From Mediterranea massiliensis (GTDB taxonomy: Bacteria > Bacteroidota > Bacteroidia > Bacteroidales > Bacteroidaceae), in contig SUYA01000017.1 in assembly GCA_015060695.1 (NCBI GenBank), forward strand, positions 1-43,574: a stretch of DNA of 43,574 nt, given 5' to 3'. Position 1 is the first letter of the stretch. Each line of letters begins with the position of its first letter. Below are positions 1-8,719 of the stretch, piece after piece. The notes below the pieces were generated by a model. It saw only the letters and a list, made by a program, of their open reading frames with translations. It was not told the origin of the DNA and searched no databases. Made by a program: the position numbers and the translations under genes.

Positions 1-143
1 GGGGTGCCCCTACGGTGTTGTTGCATTTGTTATTGTTGCGGAAGGTGTATTTGGTGACGGGGTTATGGTAGGGGCATCCCTTGCGGGTGCCCTTGAACAG
101 TATAGCAATGTGTATTCGAACTCCTCCGTCCTACGGACACCCC

Positions 144-626
144 CTCACTATACCTTATTATAATAATATAAGAGGTTTTGAGCGAAGCTAATAAACAGCG
201 GGGGAATAAGTAACTAACTCTCCTCCTATTTATAGGGGGAGTACCCCGAAGGGGGGAGGGAGTTAAAGAATACACAAGCAATGGCATTCAAAACTCCTCC
301 ACCGCAAGCGGTCCCCCTCCCCTGTAAACAGGAGAGGAATAGCTGATCAACTCTCCTCACTACACCTTATTATATAATATAAGAGGTTATAAGCGAAGCT
401 AATGAATAGCGGGGGAATAAGTAACTAACTCTCCTCCTATTCATAGGGGGAGTACCCCGAAGGGGGGAGGGAGTTAAAGAATACACAAGCAATGGCATTC
501 AAAACTCCTCCACCGCAAGCGGTCCCCCTCCTCTATAAACAGAGGAGGAATAAGTAACCAACTCTCCTCACTACACCTTATTATATAATATAAGAGGTTA
601 TAAGCGAAGCTAATGAATAGGGGAGG
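144..626. repeat. ~211-bp tandem intergenic repeat, 2.3 copies
   Basis: Copies begin at 144, 356 and 567 with the same CTCACTA..CCTTATTAT start; the third breaks off near 626, just past the stop end of manC. Each unit is packed with short dyads: an A+T-rich ATTATATAATATAAG stretch, a CTCCTCCTATT..ATAGGGGGAG hairpin, a CCCCGAAGGGG hairpin and a CCGCAAGCGG palindrome. Bases 1-143 hold related but more degraded hairpins such as GGGCATCCC-TTGC-GGGTGCCC. No credible gene lies in 1-633. A degenerate piece of the CACCGCAAGCGGTCCCCCTC part recurs at about 16632-16655. Confidence 0.85.
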
Positions 627-633
627 TATTAGG

Positions 634-1719
634 TTAAATGAATTCTTCGCCGAATTGTAGTTGGGTATCGTTGACGAATTTGCGCAATAGGTGTTCTTCG
701 TCTTTCTTGCAAATGAGCAACGCATTGTCTGACTCGGCAATGAGATAGCCTTCCAACCCATCGATAACAGCCAATTTACCCTTAGGCAGTACCACAATGT
801 TGTCCTTACTATTATAGAGCAGGGTGTTGCAATGTAACGTAACATTGCCGGCAGCATCTTTAGTAGAGAGGTCGTAGAGAGAACCCCAAGTGCCTAAATC
901 GGACCAACCAAAGTCGCCCAAAGAGACATATACGTTACCGGCTTTTTCCATCACACCAAAGTCGATAGAGACATTGGGGCATGCCGGGAAATGCTCGTTT
1001 ATGAATGCTTGCTCATCTTCAGTAGCATACACATCGAGTCCTTGTTCCAACTTATTGGCCAATTCGGGCAGAAGCGTTTCAATGGCTTTGAGAATGGTGT
1101 TAACATTCCACATGAAAAGTCCGGAGTTCCAATAGAACTCACCACTTTCCAGAAATACTTTGGCCAGTTCTAACTCCGGCTTCTCTGTAAAGGTCTTCAC
1201 TTTATAGAAATTATCGCCGGTTTGCTCGGCAATCTGTATGTAGCCGTAACCTGTTTCGGGACGATTGGGTTTAATACCCAAGGTAAGCAGTTTGTCTTCA
1301 TTGGCTACAAACTTCAGCCCGTGGGTAATGGCGGTTAAGAACTCTTCTTCCTTCAGTATCAAGTGGTCGGATGGTGCCACCACAATGTTGGCTTGCGGAT
1401 TTAAGGCACGGATATGATAAGAAGCCCAAGCAATACAGGGTGCCGTATTGCGACGCATCGGCTCTAACAATACTTGCTCCGGCTTTAATTCGGGAAGTTG
1501 TTGCAACACCAATTCGGCATAGCTTTCGTTGGTAACTACCAAAATGTTTTCGGCCGGAATCAATTTTTTAAAGCGATCGAACGTTTGTTGCAACAACGAA
1601 CGGCCTGTTCCAAAGAAATCTAAAAATTGCTTGGGAAGTGTCTTGCGACTAAAAGGCCAAAAGCGACTGCCTATGCCGCCGCACATTATAACACAGAAAT
1701 TATTATTGTTTGTTGTCAT
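634..1719 (-). CDS. manC: Mannose-1-phosphate guanylyltransferase (GDP-mannose pyrophosphorylase)
   Basis: The 361-residue product should make GDP-mannose from mannose-1-phosphate and GTP in the cytoplasm, feeding surface polysaccharide and GDP-fucose synthesis. The N-terminus carries the nucleotidyltransferase signature GGIGSRFWPFSR followed by LPKQF (residues 14-32), and a substrate-loop NRPETGYGYI follows at about residues 151-160. The length fits the short, single-domain form with no C-terminal cupin isomerase domain, which is common in Bacteroidetes. The start ATG at 1719 directly precedes the nucleotide-binding motif. The gene stands alone, with tandem repeats downstream and a divergent tRNA gene upstream. 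A weak -7-like TAACTTAG lies upstream, but I found no consensus promoter. Confidence 0.93.
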   Translation of the reverse strand: MTTNNNNFCVIMCGGIGSRFWPFSRKTLPKQFLDFFGTGRSLLQQTFDRFKKLIPAENILVVTNESYAELVLQQLPELKPEQVLLEPMRRNTAPCIAWASYHIRALNPQANIVVAPSDHLILKEEEFLTAITHGLKFVANEDKLLTLGIKPNRPETGYGYIQIAEQTGDNFYKVKTFTEKPELELAKVFLESGEFYWNSGLFMWNVNTILKAIETLLPELANKLEQGLDVYATEDEQAFINEHFPACPNVSIDFGVMEKAGNVYVSLGDFGWSDLGTWGSLYDLSTKDAAGNVTLHCNTLLYNSKDNIVVLPKGKLAVIDGLEGYLIAESDNALLICKKDEEHLLRKFVNDTQLQFGEEFI

Positions 1720-1822
1720 TAGTATAGAGTTTAAAAGTTTCGGCTAAGTTACACCTTTATTTATTATAACACTATAATAAACAGAAAAAACATGTTTTTT
1801 TCTCATTTTTTTTAGAAAAGTA

Positions 1823-1852
1823 TTGCAGATTCAAAAAATAGCCGTATCTTTG
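1823..1852 (+). promoter_or_regulatory. Bacteroidetes-type promoter of tRNA-Leu
   Basis: TTG (1823-1825), 19 nt, then TATCTTTG (1845-1852), matching the Bacteroidetes primary sigma-factor consensus. The tRNA begins 22 nt after the -7 element. Confidence 0.85.
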
Positions 1853-1874
1853 CACCGCAATTCAGAAATGAAAT

Positions 1875-1958
1875 GCCCAGATGGCGGAATCGGTAGACGC
1901 GCTGGTCTCAAACACCAGTGGATTCACTTCCATCCCGGTTCGACCCCGGGTCTGGGTA
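1875..1958 (+). tRNA. tRNA-Leu (anticodon CAA)
   Basis: An 84-nt class II tRNA. The acceptor arm GCCCAGA pairs with TCTGGGT (1951-1957, first pair G-U) and A1958 is the discriminator. The anticodon stem CTGGT/ACCAG encloses the loop CTCAAAC, giving anticodon CAA, which reads UUG. The T-arm is CCGG-TTCGACC-CCGG and a long variable arm is present, as expected for leucine. No CCA is encoded. Confidence 0.97.
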
Positions 1959-1964
1959 CGAAGA

Positions 1965-1996
1965 GCGGAGAAGACGAAAGTTTTCTCCGCTTTTTT
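1965..1996 (+). terminator. Intrinsic terminator of tRNA-Leu
   Basis: The stem GCGGAGAA (1965-1972) pairs with TTCTCCGC (1983-1990) and is followed by six Ts, 7 nt after the tRNA end. Confidence 0.9.
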
Positions 1997-2040
1997 ATTG
2001 CCTCTACAATGATGCTATTCACAAGTTATCATCCACCTTT

Positions 2041-2081
2041 AAATAAAAGAGGGTATGCCGGTTTGAATCTGGCACACCCTC
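2041..2081 (-). terminator. Intrinsic terminator of the HIT gene
   Basis: GAGGGTATGCC (2049-2059) pairs with GGCACACCCTC (2071-2081) with one mismatch. On the minus strand the stem is followed by TTTTATTT. It lies 28 bp past the HIT stop codon. Confidence 0.8.
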
Positions 2082-2109
2082 ATGAAATGTTATGAAATGG
2101 GGAGGAAAA

Positions 2110-2499
2110 TTAAAGTTGGGCACGAATGGCTTCGGCTACTGCCTGAAATTCGTCGGTTGTCAGTTGCAATTTAGGATTTGTGAAGAGCATATCCTTTTCG
2201 CTCTGCATAGGCACCAAATGGATATGGGCATGAGGAACTTCCAAACCCAAAACGGCTTGTCCTACTTTTATACAAGGGAAAGCCTTGGCTATGGCAATGG
2301 CTACTTTCTTGGCAAATACTTGCATGGCTGCCAAGTCTTCGTCAGATAAATCGAAGATGTAATCCACCTCCTGCTTGGGGATAACCAGCGTATGTCCCTT
2401 TACCAAAGGATTAATGTCGAGAAAAGCAAAGAACTTGTCGTCTTCGGCTACTTTATAGCAGGGAATCTCGCCTGCCACGATTCTACTGAAAATGGTCAT
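2110..2499 (-). CDS. HIT family nucleotide hydrolase (Hint-like)
   Basis: This 129-residue protein is a cytoplasmic histidine-triad hydrolase of the HINT branch, whose members hydrolyse purine nucleoside phosphoramidates and related adenylates. The signature PHAHIHLVPM puts the triad at His90, His92 and His94. The N-terminal sequence FSRIVAGEIPCYKVAED and the LVIPK strand are typical of the fold, and the length matches the family. It lies 70 bp downstream of greA on the same strand, with a strong hairpin between them, so any co-transcription with greA would need read-through. The physiological substrate cannot be deduced from sequence. Confidence 0.93.
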   Translation of the reverse strand: MTIFSRIVAGEIPCYKVAEDDKFFAFLDINPLVKGHTLVIPKQEVDYIFDLSDEDLAAMQVFAKKVAIAIAKAFPCIKVGQAVLGLEVPHAHIHLVPMQSEKDMLFTNPKLQLTTDEFQAVAEAIRAQL

Positions 2500-2526
2500 A
2501 TTATTTTTGATTTACGTGATGTTAAA

Positions 2527-2569
2527 CAAGAAAGGCAGGTTCGCATCATCTGCGAACTTGCCTTTCTTG
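2527..2569 (-). terminator. Long hairpin after greA
   Basis: A 19-bp stem (2527-2545 with 2551-2569) has a single mismatch and a 5-nt loop TCATC, and starts right at the greA stop. The minus-strand tail GTTTAAC has few Us, so termination may be incomplete and allow read-through into the HIT gene. Confidence 0.7.
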
Positions 2570-3034
2570 CTAAAATGAAATGCTAACTACTTCCAACTGA
2601 ATCATGCCTTGCGGTACTTTGATATCGGCAATGTCGCCCACCTTCTTGCCAAGTAAACCTTGAGCAATGGGGGTATTTACCGAAATCTTTCCTTCTTTCA
2701 GGTTGGCTTCGCTTTCTGAAACAATGGTATAAGTCATCTTCATACCATTCTTTACGTTCTTCAACTCTACCTTATTCAAGATTTGTACTGAATCGGTTTT
2801 CAGTTTCGATTCGTCGATAATCTTCGCATCGGCAATGATGGTTTTCAACTTGTTGATTTTCATCTCAAGCAAACCTTGCGCCTCTTTAGCTGCATCGTAT
2901 TCGGCGTTTTCCGACAGGTCTCCCTTATCGCGTGCCTCGGCAATGGCTGCTACTACCTTGGGGCGTTCTACTGCTTCGAGATGTCTTAAATCGGCTACCA
3001 ACTTGTTGTAGCCTTCTTCTGACATATAAGCCAT
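2570..3034 (-). CDS. greA: Transcription elongation factor GreA
   Basis: A 154-residue protein that stimulates RNA cleavage by backtracked RNA polymerase. Residues 1-75 form the N-terminal coiled coil, with the tip sequence GDLSENAEY; Asp39 and Glu42 correspond to the conserved acidic tip residues that enter the polymerase secondary channel. The C-terminal FKBP-like domain contains TPIAQGLLGKKVGD. Length is normal for the family. The gene has its own promoter at 3136-3166 and a long leader that contains a terminator-like hairpin, which suggests regulated read-through. Confidence 0.97.
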   Translation of the reverse strand: MAYMSEEGYNKLVADLRHLEAVERPKVVAAIAEARDKGDLSENAEYDAAKEAQGLLEMKINKLKTIIADAKIIDESKLKTDSVQILNKVELKNVKNGMKMTYTIVSESEANLKEGKISVNTPIAQGLLGKKVGDIADIKVPQGMIQLEVVSISF

Positions 3035-3080
3035 ACTTTTCCTCCTTTATTATTATTCAATTATTAATTTCAACATAAAC

Positions 3081-3113
3081 AAAAAAGAATTCCAACATGG
3101 TGGCATGTTGGAA
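3081..3113 (-). terminator. Terminator-like hairpin inside the greA leader
   Basis: TTCCAACATG and CATGTTGGAA (3090-3099 and 3104-3113) form a perfect 10-bp stem with a 4-nt loop. On the minus strand it is followed by TTCTTTTTTG. It lies between the greA promoter (3136-3143) and the greA start (3034), about 15-45 nt into the predicted transcript, so it is an attenuator candidate rather than the end of the upstream gene. Confidence 0.7.
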
Positions 3114-3135
3114 CCCTCTTTCCGTATTTGCAGTG

Positions 3136-3166
3136 CAAAGGTAAGATTTAAAACAATTCAAGTCAA
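3136..3166 (-). promoter_or_regulatory. Promoter of greA
   Basis: On the minus strand TTG (3166-3164), 20 nt, then TACCTTTG (3143-3136). It predicts a leader of about 95 nt. Confidence 0.8.
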
Positions 3167-3222
3167 GAGTTGCAATGTGTTTTTGCAACATTTTTAAATA
3201 AATTACTCTAATTTATAGCTTC

Positions 3223-4374
3223 TTAGAGCAATTTCTTTATGGCATTTTCCAAATTTTCAATGTTTTCACCACGAGCATTCAACTCACTCTTGCGGTCTAT
3301 CAAAAAGATACTGGGTACTCCCTGTACGTTATAAACCGAGACAATGGATGAATTGACTCCCTCAGCATCGCGAACACAAATCCAAGGCAGATTGTCGGCC
3401 ACGGTTTTCCAATAGTGTTCGTTGGCATCGAGCGACACTTGATAGATTTCCAATCCTTTGGATGCATACTTCTCGTAGAGGTCGTTTAGCAGGATGTTGT
3501 GGGGAGCAGACACATTGGTTTGATAGACTGTAAAGTCGAGCAACACAACTTTTCCTTTTAAATCGGACAGCTTGCGAACGTTTCCTTTCATGTCGCGCAG
3601 AGCAATGTCGATGATACCTGTTTCTCGAACAGCCTCTTCGGGAAGCTCTACTGTCTGTGGCTGTGCTTCACGAGTATTTCGCAATCCTTTAATAACTATG
3701 CTATAAAGGTTTTTAGAACGCTTGGCATGGGGGTAACGATTATCCAAACTTGTAGCCACTGCTTGGAAACAGCGAATGTCTTGTCTGCTGTTCAACGGGT
3801 CGAATATCTGATAATTATTCAACGTTTGAAACAGAGCGAAGTAGGCTGCTGCCGAATAAGGAGCCGCAAAGATATATTGCTTCTTTACCTCCTCCTTATA
3901 ATTATTAATCAATGCCAACAAACTGTCTTGATAAACATCCACACCTATCTGACGAGCCTGTGCCGCTTTCAGCAAAGCATCGGCACTGTTTTGCAAATAA
4001 AACTGCTTCAACGTAAGTTCTTTTATTTTCTGACTATTGGCCGAACCTTCTACCGAATAGGCTGTAGCAAAATCGACATAAGGAGCTTTGATGGTAACGG
4101 TTTCAGTAGAATCTATTGAGAAATTGATTATCTTATTTTCAATGCGAAGACGATAGAAATCGGGCGATTCAGGACGGGGAGCTTCGAAAGAGAACGAACC
4201 GCTACGACCTAATTCTACAGAATCCAATACTTGGATGCCTTCCAAAGCGGCTGCTTCAAAATAGAGTATTTTACCATCGGCACCGGAAACTGCACCTTCT
4301 ACTTCAAACTTCGGTTTGGTATTACAAGCGCTAAGAGCCAATACGGCCAGCGCCATCAAAAAAAACTTTTTCAT
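3223..4374 (-). CDS. DUF4369/thioredoxin-fold lipoprotein lacking the CxxC motif
   Basis: A 383-residue exported lipoprotein; the signal peptide ends in the lipobox LALSAC with Cys17. Residues about 22-115 resemble the DUF4369 beta domain that precedes thioredoxin folds in Bacteroidetes, a helical middle follows, and residues about 250-383 form an AhpC/TlpA-like thioredoxin fold (DLKGKVVLLDF, later GVPSIFLID with the cis-Pro loop). The usual WCGPC active site is replaced by YQTNVSAPHN, so neither redox cysteine is present and disulfide chemistry is unlikely. A binding or scaffold role in the periplasm is possible, but no specific function can be named. It is divergent from pnp and has its own -7 element at 4412-4419. 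An A+T-rich stem at 3198-3216 may terminate it. Confidence 0.85.
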   Translation of the reverse strand: MKKFFLMALAVLALSACNTKPKFEVEGAVSGADGKILYFEAAALEGIQVLDSVELGRSGSFSFEAPRPESPDFYRLRIENKIINFSIDSTETVTIKAPYVDFATAYSVEGSANSQKIKELTLKQFYLQNSADALLKAAQARQIGVDVYQDSLLALINNYKEEVKKQYIFAAPYSAAAYFALFQTLNNYQIFDPLNSRQDIRCFQAVATSLDNRYPHAKRSKNLYSIVIKGLRNTREAQPQTVELPEEAVRETGIIDIALRDMKGNVRKLSDLKGKVVLLDFTVYQTNVSAPHNILLNDLYEKYASKGLEIYQVSLDANEHYWKTVADNLPWICVRDAEGVNSSIVSVYNVQGVPSIFLIDRKSELNARGENIENLENAIKKLL

Positions 4375-4411
4375 ATTTTGCTGTTTTACTTATATTTCTA
4401 AAATGAGTGTG

Positions 4412-4419
4412 CAAATATA
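4412..4419 (-). promoter_or_regulatory. -7 element of the DUF4369 lipoprotein gene
   Basis: TATATTTG on the minus strand, 38 bp upstream of the start codon. No clear -33 element. Confidence 0.65.
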
Positions 4420-4441
4420 GGCTTTTTCTAAATAAAATATG

Positions 4442-4449
4442 TATCTTTG
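4442..4449 (+). promoter_or_regulatory. -7 element of pnp
   Basis: TATCTTTG, 41 bp upstream of the ATG at 4490. A possible upstream ATG at 4439 overlaps this element, so it cannot be the translation start. Confidence 0.8.
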
Positions 4450-4489
4450 CCCGATTTTTGACGAAATATATAGATATAAACCATTTTTT

Positions 4490-6703
4490 ATGATTAACCC
4501 AATTGTTAAGACGATCGAGTTGGCTGATGGCAGAACCATCACCCTCGAAACGGGAAAGTTGGCAAAACAGGCAGACGGTTCTGTAATGCTGCGCATGGGC
4601 AATACCATGTTGTTGGCTACTGTTTGTGCCGCCAAGGATGCAGTTCCCGGAACAGATTTCATGCCGCTTCAGGTAGAGTACAGAGAAAAATTTTCGGCAT
4701 TTGGCCGCTTCCCCGGTGGTTTCACCAAACGTGAAGGCCGTCCGTCAGATTATGAAATCCTGACCTGCCGCCTTGTTGACCGTGCTCTCCGCCCTCTTTT
4801 CCCCGATGATTTCCACGCTGAGGTGTATGTTAACATCATACTCTATTCGGCTGACGGTGTAGATATGCCGGATGCTTTGGCCGGACTTGCCGCATCGGCT
4901 GCACTTGCCGTATCGGACATTCCTTTCAATGGTCCTATTTCAGAAGTACGTGTGGCTCGCATCGACGGTCAATTCGTCATCAACCCCACTTTCGAACAAC
5001 TTGAAAAGGCCGACATGGACTTAATGGTAGGTGCTACCTACGAAAACATCATGATGGTGGAAGGCGAAATGGAAGAAGTATCTGAACAAGATCTTCTTGA
5101 AGCGTTGAAAGCCGCTCACGAGGCCATCAAGCCAATGTGTAAGGCACAATTGGAGTTGGCCGAAGAGGTCGGTTCAACCGTAAAACGCGAATATTGCCAC
5201 GAAGAAAACGACGAAGAGTTGCGCAAAGCTGTTCATGAAGCCTGCTATGCCAAGGCATACGCCATTGCCGCTGAAGGTAATCGCGACAAGCATGCTCGCG
5301 GCGAGGCTTTCGAAGCTATTCGTGAAGAGTTTAAAGCACAATTCACTGAAGAGGAATTGGAAGAAAAGGCTGCTCTTATCGACCGTTACTACCATGATGT
5401 GGAAAAAGAGGCTATGCGCCGCTGCATCTTGGATGAAGGCAAGCGTTTGGACGGACGTGCCACTACCGAGATTCGCCCCATTTGGTGCGAAGTAAGTCCG
5501 CTGCCGGGTCCTCACGGTTCTTCTATCTTTACCCGTGGCGAAACTCAATCATTATCAACAGCCACTTTAGGCACCAAGCTTGATGAAAAGATTGTAGATG
5601 ATGTATTGACTCACGGCAAGGAACGCTTCTTGCTGCACTATAACTTCCCCCCCTTCTCTACCGGAGAAGCCAAAGCACAACGCAGTGTAGGACGTCGCGA
5701 AATAGGCCACGGTCACTTGGCATGGCGTGCTTTGAAGGGACAGATTCCAGCCGACTATCCTTATGTAATCCGTGTGGTATCAGACATCTTGGAATCGAAC
5801 GGTTCTTCATCTATGGCTACCGTTTGTGCCGGTACATTGGCACTGATGGATGCCGGCGTAAAGATAAAGAATCCGGTATCGGGCATCGCTATGGGTCTTA
5901 TTAAGAACCCCGGTGAAGACAAGTATGCTGTTCTTTCGGACATCTTGGGCGATGAAGACCACTTGGGAGACATGGACTTTAAGGTAACCGGTACTAAGAA
6001 CGGTATTACAGCTACTCAAATGGACATCAAGGTAGATGGACTTTCTTACGACATCTTGGAAAAGGCGTTGATGCAAGCCAAAGCCGGACGTGAACACATC
6101 TTGGGTAAGTTGGTAGAATGTATGCCCGAACCTCGCGAAGACCTGAAACCACATGCTCCGCGCATCGAAATGATGACTATTCCGAAAGAATTTATCGGTG
6201 CAGTGATTGGCCCTGGCGGTAAGATTATCCAAGGTATGCAGGAAGAAACCGGTGCAGTGATTACCATCGAAGAGATTGACAATGTGGGACGCATCGAAAT
6301 TTCAGGAACTTGCAAGCAGAGCATTGATGATGCCATCCGCTTGATTAAAGCCATTGTTGCCGTTCCTGAAGTAGGCGAAGTTTATAAAGGCAAAGTGCGC
6401 AGCGTAATGCCTTATGGCGTATTTGTAGAATTCCTTCCCGGCAAAGACGGTTTGCTCCACATCTCTGAAATAGATTGGAAGCGCCTGGAAACAGTTGAAG
6501 AAGCCGGCATTAAAGAAGGCGACGAAATTGACGTAAAATTGTTGGATATCGACCCGAAGACCGGCAAGTTTAAACTGTCACACAAGGTGTTGCTCCCGAA
6601 ACCGGAAGGCTATGTTGAACGCGAACGCCCTGAACGTCGTGAACGTCCTCATAACAACAACCGTGGCGAACGTCCTCACCGCGAACCTCGCAACGAACAA
6701 TAA
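4490..6703 (+). CDS. pnp: Polyribonucleotide nucleotidyltransferase (PNPase)
   Basis: A 737-residue phosphorolytic 3'-to-5' exoribonuclease and degradosome-type RNA decay enzyme. It contains two RNase PH domains (residues about 10-230 and 310-545) joined by a helical linker, with [14 protein letters not shown] opening the second and the catalytic-core GDMDFKVTG motif further on. A KH domain follows at about 560-620 ([13 protein letters not shown]) and an S1 domain at about 628-700 ([15 protein letters not shown]). The tail is rich in Arg, Glu and Asn. I chose the ATG at 4490 because the upstream in-frame ATG at 4439 lies on the promoter. Transcribed alone, with a strong terminator. Confidence 0.98.
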   Translation: MINPIVKTIELADGRTITLETGKLAKQADGSVMLRMGNTMLLATVCAAKDAVPGTDFMPLQVEYREKFSAFGRFPGGFTKREGRPSDYEILTCRLVDRALRPLFPDDFHAEVYVNIILYSADGVDMPDALAGLAASAALAVSDIPFNGPISEVRVARIDGQFVINPTFEQLEKADMDLMVGATYENIMMVEGEMEEVSEQDLLEALKAAHEAIKPMCKAQLELAEEVGSTVKREYCHEENDEELRKAVHEACYAKAYAIAAEGNRDKHARGEAFEAIREEFKAQFTEEELEEKAALIDRYYHDVEKEAMRRCILDEGKRLDGRATTEIRPIWCEVSPLPGPHGSSIFTRGETQSLSTATLGTKLDEKIVDDVLTHGKERFLLHYNFPPFSTGEAKAQRSVGRREIGHGHLAWRALKGQIPADYPYVIRVVSDILESNGSSSMATVCAGTLALMDAGVKIKNPVSGIAMGLIKNPGEDKYAVLSDILGDEDHLGDMDFKVTGTKNGITATQMDIKVDGLSYDILEKALMQAKAGREHILGKLVECMPEPREDLKPHAPRIEMMTIPKEFIGAVIGPGGKIIQGMQEETGAVITIEEIDNVGRIEISGTCKQSIDDAIRLIKAIVAVPEVGEVYKGKVRSVMPYGVFVEFLPGKDGLLHISEIDWKRLETVEEAGIKEGDEIDVKLLDIDPKTGKFKLSHKVLLPKPEGYVERERPERRERPHNNNRGERPHREPRNEQ

Positions 6704-6727
6704 TCCGTAACGATTATATTACCTATT

Positions 6728-6763
6728 AATAAGGTGTGCAAATTTGCACACCTTATTTTTTTT
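6728..6763 (+). terminator. Intrinsic terminator of pnp
   Basis: A perfect 30-nt palindrome built on AATAAGGTGTGCAAA, followed by a run of Ts. 24 bp past the pnp stop codon. Confidence 0.92.
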
Positions 6764-6788
6764 GTTTCGTAAGCCCAACGTCACATTC

Positions 6789-6810
6789 TGACAAAATGTC
6801 AATTTTGACA
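6789..6810. repeat. Interlocked TGACA/TGTCA dyads
   Basis: TGACA-AAA-TGTCA (6789-6801) overlaps TGTCA-ATTT-TGACA (6797-6810). It lies between the convergent ends of pnp and a fimbrillin gene, not at a promoter. Role unknown. Confidence 0.5.
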
Positions 6811-6933
6811 CTTTGCATTTTCAACCGCACGAGAATCGTCTGTTTCGGAGCCAAGTAAAGGATGATTCGAAAAATCGAAGGGTTTATAGACAAAAAGTGT
6901 GTAAATACACTCCACATCTTAATGCAAGGATAG

Positions 6934-8703
6934 TTAGAATGCACAAACGGCACGAACATTACTACTATATTCTTTCATTTCATATGATAAATAACCATAG
7001 TTAAAGAGCATCACAAAAATATAATCATATCCTGCATAGTTACCTTCCGTTGAAGACCAACATATAGAGTCCAGTTGGTCCCCATTAACTATAGCGATAG
7101 ACTGATTGATTTCAGTCATAGTATCAGTACCTATATTGTTATAATCCCCTACATTATCCACATCCTTATACGAAAGCATGTGCAATTCCTTTGCCGAAGG
7201 AATGTACCAACCGGTAGTATTTTCAGGTGCCTCATTACCTTCTTTAACCCATTCCTCAAGTTTAGATAAAGGAAGAACCTTATTGGCATCAGCACATTGT
7301 TCGTTATATGCTTTCAATATTTGTGTATTCTGATAGCCCAAAATATAATTAACAGGTTCCGTTGAACCGCCACCTGAGACTATAGACTTATACGAAGAAC
7401 CATTGGAAGCATATGTTGGATTGTCGTTTTGGAATGTAGACACCTTATCAGCTGTATTCTGCCATGGAACATTTGCAATATTTTTTACTGATACAATCAA
7501 GCCATGAGTACAGTTAGAATAATCGCCGGCCATCACCAAATCCGAAGCCAATGTAGCGTTACCATCTTCATTTTCTGTCCAAAAAACGACACCTCTTACA
7601 TTGGCAATCTGTTCATCGGATAAAGTAGCATCTTTCGAGATGAATGTTCCGTCCGCCATGGCAAAGTCACCCTTTATGGCTTGCGCTGCGGTTTTGTCAC
7701 CCATAGGCAATACAACTTTTTCCAATATTCGTTTCATAGTCTTACACGTACCTGGCTCAAACAGATAACCAGAAGCAATATTAATGGTAGTGGCTTCCGA
7801 TTGATAAACCGTGCCATCTACAGCTATTGCTTCAGCAGATATATTTACCGTATAAGGGTCAGGCATACCGTAGGGAGCTAACATCAAATAACCCTTTACT
7901 GAATTGTCAGCAGCATCATTCTGCAAAGTCAATTCCATCGTGGTTGCCATCTTGTCATCATCCGTACCCGAAGCACAACCAGTATTTAGCACTCTGAATG
8001 TCATTCTGTACTCTGTACCAAAAATAGCTTTATCAGAAATCAGTTTAATTGTGCTGATAGCTTTATTCTCTGGCAAAGTAAAGTCCATATAAAAAAGTGA
8101 TGTAAGGTGCTCAAATTCAATGGTGGTATTTCCTGATTCTACTTGAAAATCCATAGCCCGCATGATATCATAGTCAGCCAAGTGTTTGGTTTCGTTGCCT
8201 GTTGTACAATCTTGCACCTGATTATTCATCGGGTATCTTACGGTCAATGTCTGTTCAGCAACATCTTTAGTAATCCGACTATCCCCTGGGCACGGATAGA
8301 GAAAATAATGCAATAGACCATTTTCTTCGTCATTCTTAATGATGGTTCCTTCAAAATCTTGCGATTTCCCATCATCAGTTATCGAATTTTCTACTGGAAA
8401 CAAACAATTAAAATGTACCCCTGCACCTTCTTTATTATAATAAGTATAGGCTAACATTTCGTCTTCGCCTCCATCCCATTTTACCCCCATAGCAATACTA
8501 CCATCATTTTCCGGAGTGGAAAGAGTATAAGTGGTTCTTGTATCAGCAGCCCCCCCTTGTCGGGCGGTCAGCACAACAGGTACTTCTCTATCTATGTTTT
8601 GATTTATTTCCGGTTCCATCATATCTTGTTGGCATCCAGCCAAAAGAATCATTGCAGACATGCCTAAAACTTGGTGCAATCGGAGTGATATTCTTGTCTT
8701 CAT
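6934..8703 (-). CDS. Fimbrillin-like lipoprotein with C-terminal lectin-like domain
   Basis: A 589-residue surface lipoprotein. The start at 8703 gives a clean signal peptide (MKTRISLRLHQVLGMSAM) and lipobox LLAGC with Cys24; a longer reading frame would run back into the upstream gene. Residues about 35-330 look like a fimbrillin (Mfa_like_1) module, with the usual TRTTY and WDGGEDEM patterns. The last ~130 residues resemble the Fib_succ_major/DUF1566-type fold: GWYIPSAKELHML, then CWSSTEG and a final NVRAVCAF. The same signature recurs twice in the large lipoprotein at 18676-21630. It starts 16 bp after the preceding fimbrillin stop, so the two are probably co-transcribed. Likely a minor or adhesive fimbrial subunit; partner and ligand unknown. 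Confidence 0.8.
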   Translation of the reverse strand: MKTRISLRLHQVLGMSAMILLAGCQQDMMEPEINQNIDREVPVVLTARQGGAADTRTTYTLSTPENDGSIAMGVKWDGGEDEMLAYTYYNKEGAGVHFNCLFPVENSITDDGKSQDFEGTIIKNDEENGLLHYFLYPCPGDSRITKDVAEQTLTVRYPMNNQVQDCTTGNETKHLADYDIMRAMDFQVESGNTTIEFEHLTSLFYMDFTLPENKAISTIKLISDKAIFGTEYRMTFRVLNTGCASGTDDDKMATTMELTLQNDAADNSVKGYLMLAPYGMPDPYTVNISAEAIAVDGTVYQSEATTINIASGYLFEPGTCKTMKRILEKVVLPMGDKTAAQAIKGDFAMADGTFISKDATLSDEQIANVRGVVFWTENEDGNATLASDLVMAGDYSNCTHGLIVSVKNIANVPWQNTADKVSTFQNDNPTYASNGSSYKSIVSGGGSTEPVNYILGYQNTQILKAYNEQCADANKVLPLSKLEEWVKEGNEAPENTTGWYIPSAKELHMLSYKDVDNVGDYNNIGTDTMTEINQSIAIVNGDQLDSICWSSTEGNYAGYDYIFVMLFNYGYLSYEMKEYSSNVRAVCAF

Positions 8704-8719
8704 ATACCTATTATTTACA

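Noticed and set aside
474..857. Protein-coding frames within the left-end repeat and other antisense frames over real genes
   Set aside because: They are antisense or repeat-derived, without family motifs or signals, and overlap genes with clear function.
4439..4489. Longer pnp start at ATG 4439
   Set aside because: The ATG overlaps the TATCTTTG promoter element; ATG 4490 matches the family N-terminus.
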